The notes beneath the pieces are model-generated. The model was not told the DNA's origin and searched no databases. It saw nothing but the letters and a program-made list of their open reading frames with translations. Of a stretch of 64,000 bases of DNA, positions 60,901-64,000 are shown in pieces. The position numbers were made by a program, and so were the translations under genes. Within the stretch, counting starts at the first letter, position 1. The number at the start of each line of letters is the position of its first letter. The stretch is from Notamacropus eugenii (lineage: Eukaryota; Chordata; Mammalia; Diprotodontia; Macropodidae), in assembly GCF_028372415.1 (NCBI RefSeq), contig NC_092872.1, positions 260,611,008 through 260,675,007 on the forward strand, read 5' to 3'.

Positions 60901-63900
60901 TAAATAGTTAACTTTTAAAAGTATGTACCTGGTCAGAACCAACGCAGAACAGATTGTGGGGGAAGAGGTATCTCAACTATTTAAACATAATGTAACACCT
61001 AAAAGTGAATTCTAGGGTAAGGTAAACTATGTTGAACGAATCGAGTTTTTAGTTTTTAGAGGAAAGCTGTAAATTAGGCAGGTACATAACTTCATCAGGA
61101 TTCTCCTTCAAATCTGTTTTCCCCTTAGAGAGAACACATCTTGAGGATTGTGTCTGGTTTGGAGTGCCATGTTTTAGGGACATTTTCTTCTTCTCTGGAG
61201 AGCTTCTAGAAAAGGTTCAGTGACTAGTTGGTCACTACCATTTAATAAGCACCTACTATGTGCCATGTGCTGTGCTAAGAACTGGGAATACAAAAAAAGG
61301 CAAAGAGCAGAGTTCCTATTGTCAGGGAGCTCAGAGTCTACTGGGGGAGGCAGCCTGCCAACAGCTTTGTACAAAGGAGCTCTGGACAGAAGAAATTGGA
61401 GTAGAGGAAAGGCACCAGAATGAAAGAAGATTGGGAAAGGCTTCTTTCCAAGGGTGGAACTTGAGCCGAAATGTGAATGAAGCCAGAGAAGCCAGAAGGC
61501 CGGAGTGAGGAGGGAGTTTGTCCAGGGCCAGGGGACAGCAGGGAGGCGGGTGTCACTCGATTGCTGAGTATATAGGGAGTGTAAGGTGTAAGAAGACTAG
61601 AAAGGTGGGGAGAGGCCAGGTGAGAAAGGGCTTTGGCAAACAGGATCTTATATTTGATCCAGGAAGTAACAGGGAACCATTGGAATTTATTGAGTATGGG
61701 AAATGATATAGTCAGAACTTGTGTTTTAGAAGATCCATTTGACAGTTAAATGGACAGTTGATTGGAGTGGGAAAAGATTGGAGGCAGGGAGACTAAGCAG
61801 CAGGCTGTTGTAATGGCCTTGGCATGAAATGATGAGGACCTCCACCAGGGTGGTTGTGTTATCAGAGGAAAGAAGAGGACATAATATGGAAGATATTATA
61901 AAGGCAAAAAGGAGTGGGTCTGATCACTGATTGGCTATGGAGAGGGGTGACTGAGTGAAAAGTTGAGACAGACATCTACCTTCACACTCAGAAGGATGGT
62001 GGTACCTTTGGCAATAATCAGGAAGTTAGGAAGAGGGAAAGAAGAGTTTGTGTGGAAAGTTTAGTTTGGATGTGGTGAATTTACAGCATCTACAGGGAGT
62101 CCAGTTAGGATGTTTAAAAAACAGTTGGAGGTGACTGATGAGTAGATCTGAGAGTTATCTGGCATAGAGATGTTAACTGAAGCCATGGGAGCTAATGAGA
62201 TCACCAAGTGAAATAGGATAGTGAAGAGGACCCAGGACCAAGTGCCCCCACGGACACTCATGGCAAGCAAGTGTGACCTGGAGCCAGGAAAGGAGACTGG
62301 GGAGGAGGGGCCAACTTTCAGGAGGAGAAACACAAGACAGCAGTGTCTTGAAAGCTTTGGAGGTGATGCCAAGGAGATAAGGGTGGTCAGCAAGCTGTCT
62401 GAGTGAGACATACAAATCAAAGTTGTGGAGAGGTCAAGAAGGGTGAGGATGGAGAAAAGGCTTTTCAGTTTGGCAGCTGCAAGATCATTGATAACTGGAG
62501 AGCAGAATGTAGAGTTAGGAAGAGAGTGAAAAGTGGCAGAAATGCCTGCTGTAGACATCTTTCTCAAGAGCAAAGAGAGAGAAGGAATGAGAGGGAGTGG
62601 AGGTACATGGATTCAATGAGGGTAGTTTTGAGGATGGGGGACATGGGCCTGTTTGTAGGCAGTAGGGAAGCAGCCACTATATAAGGAGAAACCAAGAGAG
62701 AATAAGGAACGATAAGACGGGGACAGTGTACCCACTTGTGCTTTTAGAAGGGTTTGCCCAACAAGGACTAAGTCCACCTGGTCATGTGAATTAGGGGTGA
62801 AGTAGGAAATAGTGGCAGAAGGCATCTGTGTATCTTTGTGAATGACTTTGGGTGAGGCTGGGGGAGAGGTGAGGTTTGGAAAAGCCACTGTGGTAAGTGG
62901 GATAGGGATTTAGTTAGGGAAGTACAGAAGGACTGCCTGGCCATAGTTGGGGCCCAGCTGAAATTATGTAACAAACTTGTAGCGGACCCCATTCAGCATA
63001 CTTTTGTGATATTCTCTATCTTCATTCAGCAACAAGTGAGGAGAAGGAAAATCTCTGGGATAAGGAGACAGGGGGTCCTAGAGAAGAACATGTCTTAGGG
63101 TTGGGCTTACATCAGGATGGGGTTGGGGGAGAGAACATCACTCATGCAGGGGTAATGGTTGGGAAAGAAAGGACTGAGGTCATCAGGAGGATAAAGAATG
63201 GGCAGGGGGTCATGAGGCAGAGAGAGAGGTGGAATCAGATAAAGGAATTTTGGAGCTCGTGAACATGGAAGTAAGCTCCAGTGTGACCATCTCTTTGTAT
63301 CACTGTGGTGGGATGTAGATCATCGGAAATGTGTGACTTGAGAAATTGGGAGATAGAAAAGTGTTGGAGGGAGCACTGATGTGTATGTCCATGTCTTCTA
63401 GTCTGCGTGCAGGAGGTGGAGAGGCAAGAAATGCCAGCAGCCAGAAACCTTGTCAGTGATATTGTAGAAAGGGTGAAAACTATACTGCCAAAGGTTGAAC
63501 AGATCACCTCTGAGGCTTCTTCCAATTCTGAAATTCTGATAACCTGGAAGAAGTAAAGAAGGATGGTGACTGGAACAGCAAGGAGACTAGAAACTCTGCT
63601 GTGGGATGGTCTGCTGTAGAAGATGAGACGTAGTAGGGGTGAATGAGAAACGTTTTGTAGTTTACAAAGTGTGGTACATAAATGCTCTTTGATTATTACA
63701 GTGTCCTCATGAAGTAGGTACTACCAGTACTATTAAGAGGACCAGCCTTGGGGCTGGAGGGCCTTGTCCCCAGGCCTGCCTCTGATCAGGACCACAAGGG
63801 TGAGCCCCTGGTACCTCCTTTTCTTCCTCTATAAAAGGAGATGCTCTAGAGGCCCAGTCACTTTCTAGGGGAATCTTATCATTAAGCATCTGAAACCAAT

Positions 63901-63975
63901 GCTGTCCTCTTTCTAATCTCTTTTAGGTCGAAACTTAAAATAGAAGACATAAAAGAAGCCAACAAGGCACTACAG
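8174..63975 (+). CDS. RUFY2: RUFY2 (5' part): RUN and FYVE domain-containing protein 2, coding exons 1-16
   Basis: Sixteen exons join without a frame break into 533 codons. Exon 1 gives only ATG plus one base, and the protein begins [20 protein letters not shown]. The RUN domain spans roughly residues 35-170 (exons 2-5). An almost continuous coiled coil runs from about residue 200 to the window edge (exons 7-16), rich in heptad patterns such as [19 protein letters not shown]. The C-terminal FYVE zinc finger, about 70 residues in human, must lie to the right. RUFY proteins are effectors of small GTPases on endosomal and Golgi membranes; RUFY2 is reported to bind RAB33A, and the FYVE finger binds PI3P. 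All introns seen are GT-AG. The full family length is about 606 residues, so roughly 88 percent is present. No frameshift or stop is visible. Confidence 0.96.
8652..8676 (+). promoter_or_regulatory. Clustered GC boxes / G-run tract in RUFY2 intron 1
   Basis: Five runs of three to five G separated by one or two bases lie on the non-template strand just downstream of exon 1. The tract fits Sp1/KLF binding and has the layout of a G-quadruplex. Function is inferred. Confidence 0.55.
8845..10030 (-). repeat. L2 LINE copy (antisense), interrupted by an L1 3' fragment
   Basis: Read on the plus strand, it starts with the reverse complement of an L2 3' end (ttgattaagtacctactgtg) and continues with L2 body sequence such as ggatatgtggggtaagtcag and cagaaataaggaatgggaga. 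It is broken at about 9565-9835 by an L1 3' UTR piece. There is no intact ORF. A tata/taca-rich simple repeat lies at 8966-9010. Confidence 0.75.
9566..9835 (-). mobile_element. L1 3' UTR fragment inserted in L2
   Basis: The plus strand begins with a T run (reversed poly-A) and a pyrimidine tract. Then come gattctacacatacattcct and gggagaaaccatgagaaaag, shared with the L1 3' end at 56.2-56.3 kb. The eight-base tagtattt at 9558-9565 and 9836-9843 is a possible target-site duplication. Confidence 0.7.
11290..13060 (-). repeat. L2 LINE copy (antisense), split by an unidentified insertion
   Basis: Bases 11290-11570 carry the reversed L2 3' end (tgaagtgcttgttgggtgcc, then the cctagtgtagcatgttggag block). 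Bases 12200-13060 continue with L2 body, for example ggaaccactggagttttctg and ggaaaatcattttggccaca. The intervening 600 bases are foreign (see 11575-12195). The weak ORF at 12780-13031 (minus) is an L2 relic. Confidence 0.75.
11575..12195 (-). mobile_element. Unclassified insertion in L2, possibly a solo LTR
   Basis: About 600 bases break the L2 copy. On the minus strand the segment has an AATAAA about 90-100 bases before its end, near plus position 11675, within GCATAATAAACTCTTGTTTG. It also has an ATTGG (reversed CCAAT) upstream and no coding potential, a layout like an endogenous retrovirus LTR. I could not define clean TG...CA ends or a short duplication, so the class is a guess. Confidence 0.35.
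13301..13557 (+). repeat. MAR1-type tRNA-derived SINE, nearly full length
   Basis: Starting with ctagatagcttagtggatag, it has GGAAGACCTGAGTTTAAATT (B-box region) and GTGACCCTGGGCAAGTCACT. The marsupial-type 3' half follows (caaaccactccagtatcttt, tgcctagaaaacccca), ending with tgaatgacaacaacaaatta. The combination is diagnostic of the MAR1/WSINE group and is the best single marker that this is a marsupial. Confidence 0.9.
13695..13855 (+). repeat. MIR-like SINE fragment
   Basis: The block ctggacattagtttcctccc followed by ctgtaaaatcaggtggacca matches the middle of MIR-type SINEs. It is degraded and its ends are approximate. Confidence 0.55.
14160..14400 (-). mobile_element. L1 3' UTR fragment
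   Basis: The plus strand shows a T run, a ctctcccttctattcttccc pyrimidine tract (reversed L1 polypurine tract) and caagcaaaacagatttccgc. All resemble the L1 3' ends at 20.6 and 45.0 kb. Confidence 0.6.
15274..15447 (+). CDS. RUFY2: RUFY2 exon 2, start of RUN domain
   Basis: One hundred seventy-four bases follow a TATTTTTAG acceptor. They encode [20 protein letters not shown] to [20 protein letters not shown] and end in the first base of a valine codon before GTGAAT. The helical block [14 protein letters not shown] is the first conserved element of RUN domains. Confidence 0.96.
15448..18942 (+). other. RUFY2 intron 2
   Basis: Two degraded plus-oriented SINEs (about 16126-16330 and 16430-16650) and an antisense L2 3' scrap at about 18675-18800 (aacctactatcttccaggtc) are visible. 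Apart from these I see no gene, RNA gene or repeat array in this stretch. Confidence 0.6.
16126..16650 (+). repeat. Two MIR/THER1-like SINE copies
   Basis: Copy 1 (16126-16330) has ctggatctggagtcagaggg and cctcagtttccttctttgta. Copy 2 (16430-16650) has ttggaggtgtaatggataag, tttcagtttcctcagatata and an ATTGTTGTTGTGAGGATCAA tail. Both are in plus orientation and diverged. Confidence 0.65.
18943..19060 (+). CDS. RUFY2: RUFY2 exon 3 (RUN domain)
   Basis: A TCTCTTTTTTAG acceptor precedes 118 bases, giving [21 protein letters not shown] and [14 protein letters not shown]. The donor is GTAAGT. The [10 protein letters not shown] segment is a hallmark of RUFY RUN domains. Confidence 0.96.
20625..20905 (-). 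repeat. L1 3' UTR scrap followed by an antisense MIR fragment
   Basis: A T run, a (CA)n stretch at about 20704-20721 and catatataatcaagcaaaac resemble L1 3' UTR. From 20785, gtggcttactccaagtccca to ctctatccattatacaagag is a reversed SINE. Boundaries are approximate. Confidence 0.5.
21477..21492 (+). repeat. Homopolymer C16
   Basis: Sixteen uninterrupted C lie at the edge of an L1-derived block. This is probably the reversed G-rich tract of an L1 3' UTR. It is prone to length errors. Confidence 0.9.
21500..22215 (-). mobile_element. Old L1 3' fragment
   Basis: Plus-strand text such as ggttttgctcacttcgttct, aacataatagtattccttta and gagtcaaagcatatgcatgt is the reversed ORF2 C-terminal region seen in the other L1s. 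No ORF is left. Confidence 0.75.
22440..23529 (-). mobile_element. Old L1, part 1 (3' portion of ORF2)
   Basis: Minus-strand relics match the young L1, for example [17 protein letters not shown] and the [20 protein letters not shown] segment at 22867-23202. The copy stops at about 23529, where a retrocopy begins, and resumes with the next part of ORF2 at about 25890. Several stops and frameshifts show it is old. Confidence 0.75.
23530..25690 (-). pseudogene. PNLDC1: Processed pseudogene of PNLDC1 (PARN-like piRNA 3' trimming exonuclease)
   Basis: Reading right to left, intronless coding sequence resembles PNLDC1 from the first residues ([16 protein letters not shown] at about 25599) to the C-terminal YWRHSP block (about 24110). 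PNLDC1 is a DEDD-family 3'-5' exonuclease that trims piRNA precursors in germ cells. Recognisable blocks include [11 protein letters not shown] (first acidic pair), [20 protein letters not shown] and [17 protein letters not shown], so the catalytic motifs survive. The copy is dead: the expected start codon reads AAG (25602-25600), and there are several stops and frameshifts (for example about 25490, 25095 and 24490). AATAAA on the minus strand (23562-23557) is followed 20 bases later by a short A run (T in plus, 23530-23536), marking the retrocopied 3' end. The right edge is uncertain. It interrupts an older L1 and is antisense to RUFY2. Confidence 0.85.
25691..25885 (+). repeat. Purine-rich low-complexity tract (GGA/GAA)
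   Basis: Nearly 200 bases of A and G on the plus strand lie between the PNLDC1 retrocopy and the resumed L1. They may be the retrocopy's CT-rich 5' UTR or an expanded simple repeat. The proline-rich minus ORF over it is compositional. Confidence 0.7.
25890..26820 (-). mobile_element. Old L1, part 2 (middle of ORF2)
   Basis: Plus-strand text such as ttgacagttgctttatgata, aatgaattttattattattt and ggtcatccttgcttcacttc aligns in order with bases 28380-29240 of the young L1. It continues old L1 part 1 after the retrocopy. It ends with tatcaaaggttttttc (26805-26820), the left copy of the duplication made by the young L1. Confidence 0.8.
26888..26927 (-). repeat. G-rich polypurine tract of the L1 3' UTR
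   Basis: The plus strand has five runs of four to seven C; the L1 sense strand therefore has runs of G with the layout of a quadruplex. A G-rich 3' UTR is a known conserved L1 trait. Confidence 0.75.
27208..31040 (-). pseudogene. L1 ORF2 (endonuclease / reverse transcriptase), broken
   Basis: The sense start is near 31034 ([20 protein letters not shown]). An APE-type endonuclease follows with [36 protein letters not shown] and SDHNALK. The reverse transcriptase carries [26 protein letters not shown] and the catalytic [10 protein letters not shown]. The C-terminal cysteine region is [16 protein letters not shown]. The frame is broken at least four times (near 30090, 29400, 28280 and 27755) and by a TAG at 29734-29736. 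Domains are therefore complete but not in one ORF. Total length is typical of mammalian L1 ORF2 (about 1,270 codons). Confidence 0.92.
31615..32796 (-). pseudogene. L1 ORF1 (RNA-binding chaperone), one in-frame stop
   Basis: About 390 codons start [20 protein letters not shown] long coiled coil is built of [17 protein letters not shown] units. Next comes the RRM-type core with [12 protein letters not shown], and then a C-terminal domain ([31 protein letters not shown]). In L1 biology this trimeric protein coats the RNA. A single TGA at 32338-32340 splits it in the coiled coil; the frame is otherwise continuous. Coiled-coil units are spaced in multiples of 21 bases (see findings). Confidence 0.9.
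32797..33777 (-). promoter_or_regulatory. L1 5' UTR / internal promoter
   Basis: This is GC-rich, CpG-containing sequence upstream of ORF1. The 20-base cactccgccatcttggctcc (33743-33762) is the reversed YY1-type start site. A near-copy with two mismatches occurs at 33351-33370, 392 bases away, which suggests two promoter units. Overlapping ORFs here are compositional. Confidence 0.7.
33778..34332 (-). mobile_element. Old L1, part 3 (ORF2 upstream portion)
   Basis: After the right duplication copy (33778-33793) the old L1 continues with ctgcatatattgaggtgatt, ggatgtcttggtttttaatg and ttcataatgagtgatttctt. These correspond to 29235-29360 of the young L1. It ends with tcaccttgttttttt (34318-34332), the left duplication of the next insertion. 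Confidence 0.8.
34333..36828 (-). mobile_element. HAL1-like element: L1 ORF1 without ORF2, with its own 3' UTR
   Basis: This 2.5 kb element sits in the old L1 between tcaccttgttttttt at 34318-34332 and 36829-36843. Read right to left it has a GC-rich 5' region (36828-36313), ORF1, a purine-rich (sense) 3' region of about 0.9 kb and an A-rich tail. There is no reverse transcriptase sequence and the copy is not 5'-truncated, so the element is ORF1-only, like HAL1 (half-L1). The 3' UTR includes a G-rich tract (reversed at 34441-34459) and a (TG)n run at 35048-35083. Its 5' region lacks the CCAAGATGG start of the neighbouring L1. Confidence 0.78.
35220..36312 (-). pseudogene. ORF1 of HAL1-like element, single frameshift
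   Basis: It begins [20 protein letters not shown], followed by a coiled coil ([20 protein letters not shown]), the L1 ORF1 core ([40 protein letters not shown]) and the C-terminal domain ([33 protein letters not shown]). A frame change near 35540-35600 splits the two parts; otherwise it is open. Length is about 360 codons. It is clearly related to, but distinct from, ORF1 of the 7 kb L1, especially at the N-terminus. Confidence 0.85.
36844..37260 (-). mobile_element. Old L1, part 4, with an out-of-order segment
   Basis: Bases 36844-37040 continue ORF2 of the old L1 (ttttcagagaaccaactttt, ccttgatttctttttgtttt). From about 37050 (tttagagcatttattcctgt, ttggggaatgatttttaatc) the sequence matches a segment much nearer the 3' end of ORF2. 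The copy is therefore rearranged or abuts another L1. Confidence 0.65.
37660..37775 (+). repeat. MIR-like SINE fragment
   Basis: ccctcattttatggagcctg followed by agactgaggcccaaaggaaa and gatctgcccagggccccaag matches the conserved middle of MIR-type elements. Confidence 0.55.
38100..38201 (+). CDS. RUFY2: RUFY2 exon 4 (RUN domain)
   Basis: After a CTTTCCTAG acceptor it reads (K)[20 protein letters not shown] and [13 protein letters not shown], with a GTTAGT donor. The basic helix [15 protein letters not shown] is a signature of the RUFY RUN domain. Confidence 0.96.
38899..39022 (+). CDS. RUFY2: RUFY2 exon 5 (end of RUN domain)
   Basis: A TTTGACAG acceptor precedes (S)[39 protein letters not shown] and SQ. 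The donor is GTAAGT and the exon ends in phase 0. Confidence 0.96.
39085..39260 (+). repeat. THER1-like SINE, degraded
   Basis: agttaagaagacctggttca, cttcagtttcctcgtttata and actttaaagcaccatataaa appear in the correct order for a sense CORE-SINE. Confidence 0.6.
39389..39450 (+). CDS. RUFY2: RUFY2 exon 6
   Basis: An ACTCCAG acceptor precedes [20 protein letters not shown] and the first two bases of an arginine codon. The donor is GTATGA. This is the linker between the RUN domain and the coiled coil. Confidence 0.95.
40458..40523 (+). CDS. RUFY2: RUFY2 exon 7
   Basis: A TGTTTTAG acceptor precedes (R)[21 protein letters not shown]. The donor is GTAAGT; the split last codon is asparagine once joined. 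It starts the coiled coil. Confidence 0.95.
41205..41780 (-). repeat. L2 LINE 3' fragment, antisense
   Basis: The plus strand begins ttccacaaatattaaggcac ctgctttgtg, contains ggcctcctggagcttaccgt and continues with tcctagaagaggtggcattt, the usual reversed L2 order. Confidence 0.65.
42225..42360 (+). repeat. MIR-like SINE fragment
   Basis: ctttgggcaagtcatctgac and tcagtttcttcagtaataaa followed by ggttccttccagatccatct are a degraded sense SINE. Confidence 0.5.
42744..42813 (+). CDS. RUFY2: RUFY2 exon 8
   Basis: A ATTACTTTCAG acceptor is immediately followed by CAG, so a 3-base acceptor choice (NAGNAG) exists. Using the first AG gives (N)[20 protein letters not shown] and IEE, as in the family. 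The donor GTATTG is weak. Confidence 0.93.
42814..44818 (+). other. RUFY2 intron 8
   Basis: Plus-oriented SINE remnants lie at about 44330-44620. An ATA/ATT-rich stretch lies at 43640-43690. Otherwise I recognise nothing. Confidence 0.55.
44330..44620 (+). repeat. Two adjoining SINE remnants
   Basis: The first has gaccagagtttgaatcctgg and tgactttgggaagtcacatc. The second starts with a repeat of the MIR middle (ctttctgagcctcagtggcc, ttatctgtaaaaagagaact, agactagatgatctttaatg). The ORFs across them are chance. Confidence 0.6.
44819..44920 (+). CDS. RUFY2: RUFY2 exon 9 (coiled coil)
   Basis: A CGTATTTAG acceptor precedes 34 codons, [20 protein letters not shown] and [14 protein letters not shown]. 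The donor GTGTGT is non-optimal. It is a phase 0-0 exon. Confidence 0.95.
44941..46400 (-). mobile_element. 5'-truncated L1 (3' end), diverged
   Basis: Starting with a T run (reversed tail), it has a typical L1 3' UTR and then the reversed ORF2 C-terminal region (tttactgcatcaatt-like text, tgatgagcatcttctcattc, gggtcaaagggtgtgcatgt). It runs up to about 46400 (tcgtacccgtttggagctta equivalents). It includes a CT microsatellite at 45922-46005. It begins only 20 bases past RUFY2 exon 9. Confidence 0.75.
45922..46005 (+). repeat. (TC)n microsatellite with TCTG interruptions
   Basis: About 84 bases of TC/TCTG repeats, with a long pure block at about 45943-45976, lie inside the L1 remnant. Confidence 0.92.
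46483..46599 (+). CDS. RUFY2: RUFY2 exon 10 (coiled coil)
   Basis: An ATCTTCCTAG acceptor precedes 39 codons, [20 protein letters not shown] and [19 protein letters not shown]. The donor is GTGAGC. Confidence 0.96.
47070..47460 (+). repeat. Antisense L2 3' scrap followed by a sense SINE
   Basis: Bases 47070-47200 read ataagcacttactgtgtgta and catggccctaccctcattga (reversed L2 3' end). Bases 47275-47460 hold a degraded SINE (taaccttgggctagtcactg, tggtaaaataagggcattga). Confidence 0.55.
47496..47663 (+). CDS. RUFY2: RUFY2 exon 11 (coiled coil)
   Basis: A AAATTTCAG acceptor precedes 56 codons from [20 protein letters not shown] to [20 protein letters not shown]. The donor is GTAAAG. Regular leucine and isoleucine spacing supports a coiled coil. 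Confidence 0.96.
47795..48050 (+). repeat. THER1-like SINE, nearly full length
   Basis: It has a tRNA-like head with gtaaggcctgagttcaacac, then ttccatttcctcacctgtac, ggttgtaacaacacagataa and tatgtaaacactagctatca, in sense order. Confidence 0.75.
48604..48701 (+). CDS. RUFY2: RUFY2 exon 12 (coiled coil)
   Basis: A TTTTCAATTAG acceptor precedes [20 protein letters not shown] and [12 protein letters not shown] plus two bases of an arginine codon. The donor is GTAGGG. Confidence 0.95.
48702..51314 (+). other. RUFY2 intron 12, few recognisable features
   Basis: A weak SINE-like patch lies at about 49010-49090 and pyrimidine-rich stretches at 49490-49560. I see no convincing gene, RNA gene or transposon in the remaining 2.6 kb. 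Confidence 0.55.
51315..51434 (+). CDS. RUFY2: RUFY2 exon 13 (coiled coil)
   Basis: The acceptor is TTACACCAG, with a poor polypyrimidine tract just before it. It reads (R)[20 protein letters not shown] and [19 protein letters not shown]. The donor is GTAAGT. The frame on both sides fixes the edges. Confidence 0.94.
51482..51517 (+). repeat. (TG)n/(GGTG)n microsatellite
   Basis: A tgtgtgtgtgtgtg block grades into GGTG units, 50 bases into intron 13. Confidence 0.88.
52360..54290 (-). repeat. L2 LINE copy (antisense) interrupted by a SINE
   Basis: Bases 52360-52760 hold the reversed L2 3' end (gccttgagggagcttacatt). Bases 53190-54290 continue the L2 body (agctttaagtatcaaacaga, gggaaccattgacacttagg, aggagggtgatgaccttgac). 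A sense SINE at about 52795-53030 separates them (tttgtaaaatggggataata, agagttgttgttaggatgaa). ORFs at 53328-53690 are relics. Confidence 0.72.
52795..53030 (+). repeat. THER1-like SINE within the L2
   Basis: The order ctgacctcagacacttatta, tcatttgtaaaatggggata, gggcctggcatagaggaggc and a TTATTATTATTA end identifies it as a sense CORE-SINE. Confidence 0.8.
54605..55480 (+). repeat. Three SINE copies in a row, first one interrupted
   Basis: Copy 1 (54605-55010) has gaagtcagaagatctgaatt and tagtttcctcatctctaaaa. It is broken at about 54770-54965 by a segment that reads tcttaagctttattgaaaca to ggaccccaggttaagaaccc. Copy 2 is at about 55050-55265 and copy 3 at about 55268-55440 (ctggagtcaggaagacctgg). 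All are sense. Confidence 0.65.
56034..57641 (-). mobile_element. 5'-truncated L1 with an out-of-order second segment
   Basis: It is flanked by tttaacaagcatttat (56018-56033) and tttaacaaacatttat (57642-57657), a 16-base duplication with one mismatch. From the left it has a T run, a 3' UTR with pyrimidine tracts, and reversed ORF2 up to about 57415, with [19 protein letters not shown] on the minus strand at 56465-56680. From 57416 to 57641 it then carries a second copy of a segment equivalent to about 56742-56975. It sits at the 3' end of an L2. It is not coding. Confidence 0.82.
57655..59770 (-). repeat. L2 LINE copies (antisense)
   Basis: The plus strand starts with the reversed 3' end (aacaaatgtttattaagctc) and passes through cttagggagcttatactctg, gccataaatagg-type body and gagtttggacatgtttgagt (reversed reverse-transcriptase region). 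A second short 3' end lies at about 59540-59770 (gcctgtgtttggcacgggag). No intact ORF remains. L2 is long inactive in therians. Confidence 0.72.
60250..60379 (+). CDS. RUFY2: RUFY2 exon 14 (coiled coil)
   Basis: A GACTATAG acceptor precedes (L)[20 protein letters not shown] and [23 protein letters not shown]. The donor is GTAAAT. Beyond the donor the ORF continues for a few dozen codons only by chance. Confidence 0.95.
60499..60658 (+). repeat. Diverged 79-bp direct duplication
   Basis: gcatatgaagtgttagtgga at 60499 is echoed by gcatatgaaatgttatttgt at 60578. The rest of each unit matches (aaatgaacagaaagcagtag versus aaatgaaaagaaagctgtag). The duplication lies in intron 14. Confidence 0.8.
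60781..60875 (+). CDS. RUFY2: RUFY2 exon 15 (coiled coil)
   Basis: A TTTCTGAAG acceptor precedes [20 protein letters not shown] and [11 protein letters not shown] plus two bases of a glutamate codon. The donor is GTAACT. Confidence 0.95.
61230..63440 (-). repeat. Long L2 LINE copy (antisense)
   Basis: About 2.2 kb begins with the reversed 3' end (taataagcacctactatgtg ccat, gtgctaagaactgggaatac). It runs through body sequence (ggaaccattggaatttattg, agatccatttgacagttaaa) into the reverse-transcriptase region. There, minus-strand fragments such as [10 protein letters not shown] and DNSQIYSS recall L2 RT motifs. It is full of stops. Confidence 0.78.
63745..63905 (+). repeat. MIR-like SINE fragment
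   Basis: gggctggagggccttgtccc, ctcctttt cttcctctataa-type text and ctagaggcccagtcactttc match a degraded sense SINE just upstream of exon 16. Confidence 0.5.
63927..63975 (+). CDS. RUFY2: RUFY2 exon 16 (end of visible coding sequence)
   Basis: A CTCTTTTAG acceptor precedes (E)[16 protein letters not shown]. The donor is GTCAGT at 63976. The remaining coding sequence, with the FYVE finger, lies to the right of the window. Confidence 0.95.
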
Positions 63976-64000
63976 GTCAGTAGAAATCTCTTCCATCCAG

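Noticed and set aside
62061..62573. 170-residue minus-strand ORF
   Set aside because: It carries traces of L2 reverse-transcriptase motifs and sits in the L2 copy, so it is a relic.
1..64000. tRNA, snoRNA or microRNA genes
   Set aside because: The only tRNA-like boxes are in SINE heads, and I found no convincing box C/D, H/ACA or hairpin precursor by eye. A covariance-model search would be needed to exclude them.

Overview
The window is mammalian nuclear DNA, most likely from a marsupial. The species cannot be fixed from sequence alone. The argument rests on two things. The genes are compact vertebrate-type exons separated by large introns. The repeats are a metatherian mixture: a MAR1-type tRNA-derived SINE ending in a CAACAA tail, THER1/MIR-like CORE-SINEs, many L2 copies, and L1s that include a nearly full-length 7 kb copy with a clear target-site duplication. 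There is no bacterial, plasmid or CRISPR content, and the ORFs are exons, transposon coding relics or chance.

Two genes are read left to right. Bases 1-6279 hold the last five coding exons of DNA2 (helicase-nuclease of Okazaki fragment and DNA-end processing), followed by a ~1.1 kb 3' UTR with AATAAA at 7381. About 0.75 kb further on, inside a CpG island (about 7.5-8.75 kb), RUFY2 begins with an ATG at 8174. Sixteen RUFY2 coding exons can be placed. Their reading frame is continuous for 533 codons: the RUN domain (exons 2-5) and then a long coiled coil (exons 7-16). The terminal FYVE domain lies beyond the right edge. This DNA2-then-RUFY2 order matches the mammalian synteny I recall.

The most notable gene-structure point is the last DNA2 intron. 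It starts ATATCCTTTT and ends with a TTCTTTAAC branch site and a terminal AC, so it is a minor-spliceosome (U12-type) AT-AC intron. A GT-AG reading gives no sensible C-terminus. The U12 reading gives SENK-IFDLP, which fits the family.

The rest is intron. RUFY2 intron 3 (19,061-38,099) is a nest of insertions. An old antisense L1 was split by a processed copy of PNLDC1 (piRNA 3' trimmer), by a nearly full-length younger L1 (26,821-33,777, 16-bp duplications), and by an ORF1-only HAL1-like element (34,333-36,828, 15-bp duplications). Other introns carry antisense L2 copies (9, 11-13, 52-54, 57.6-59.7, 61-63 kb), 5'-truncated L1s (45, 56-57.6 kb) and many SINEs. Nearly all recognised LINE sequence lies antisense to the genes. 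I found no new biological system. The best leads are the U12 intron, the PNLDC1 retrocopy, the nested insertions, the heptad-step repeats in L1 ORF1 and the duplicated L1 promoter motif.
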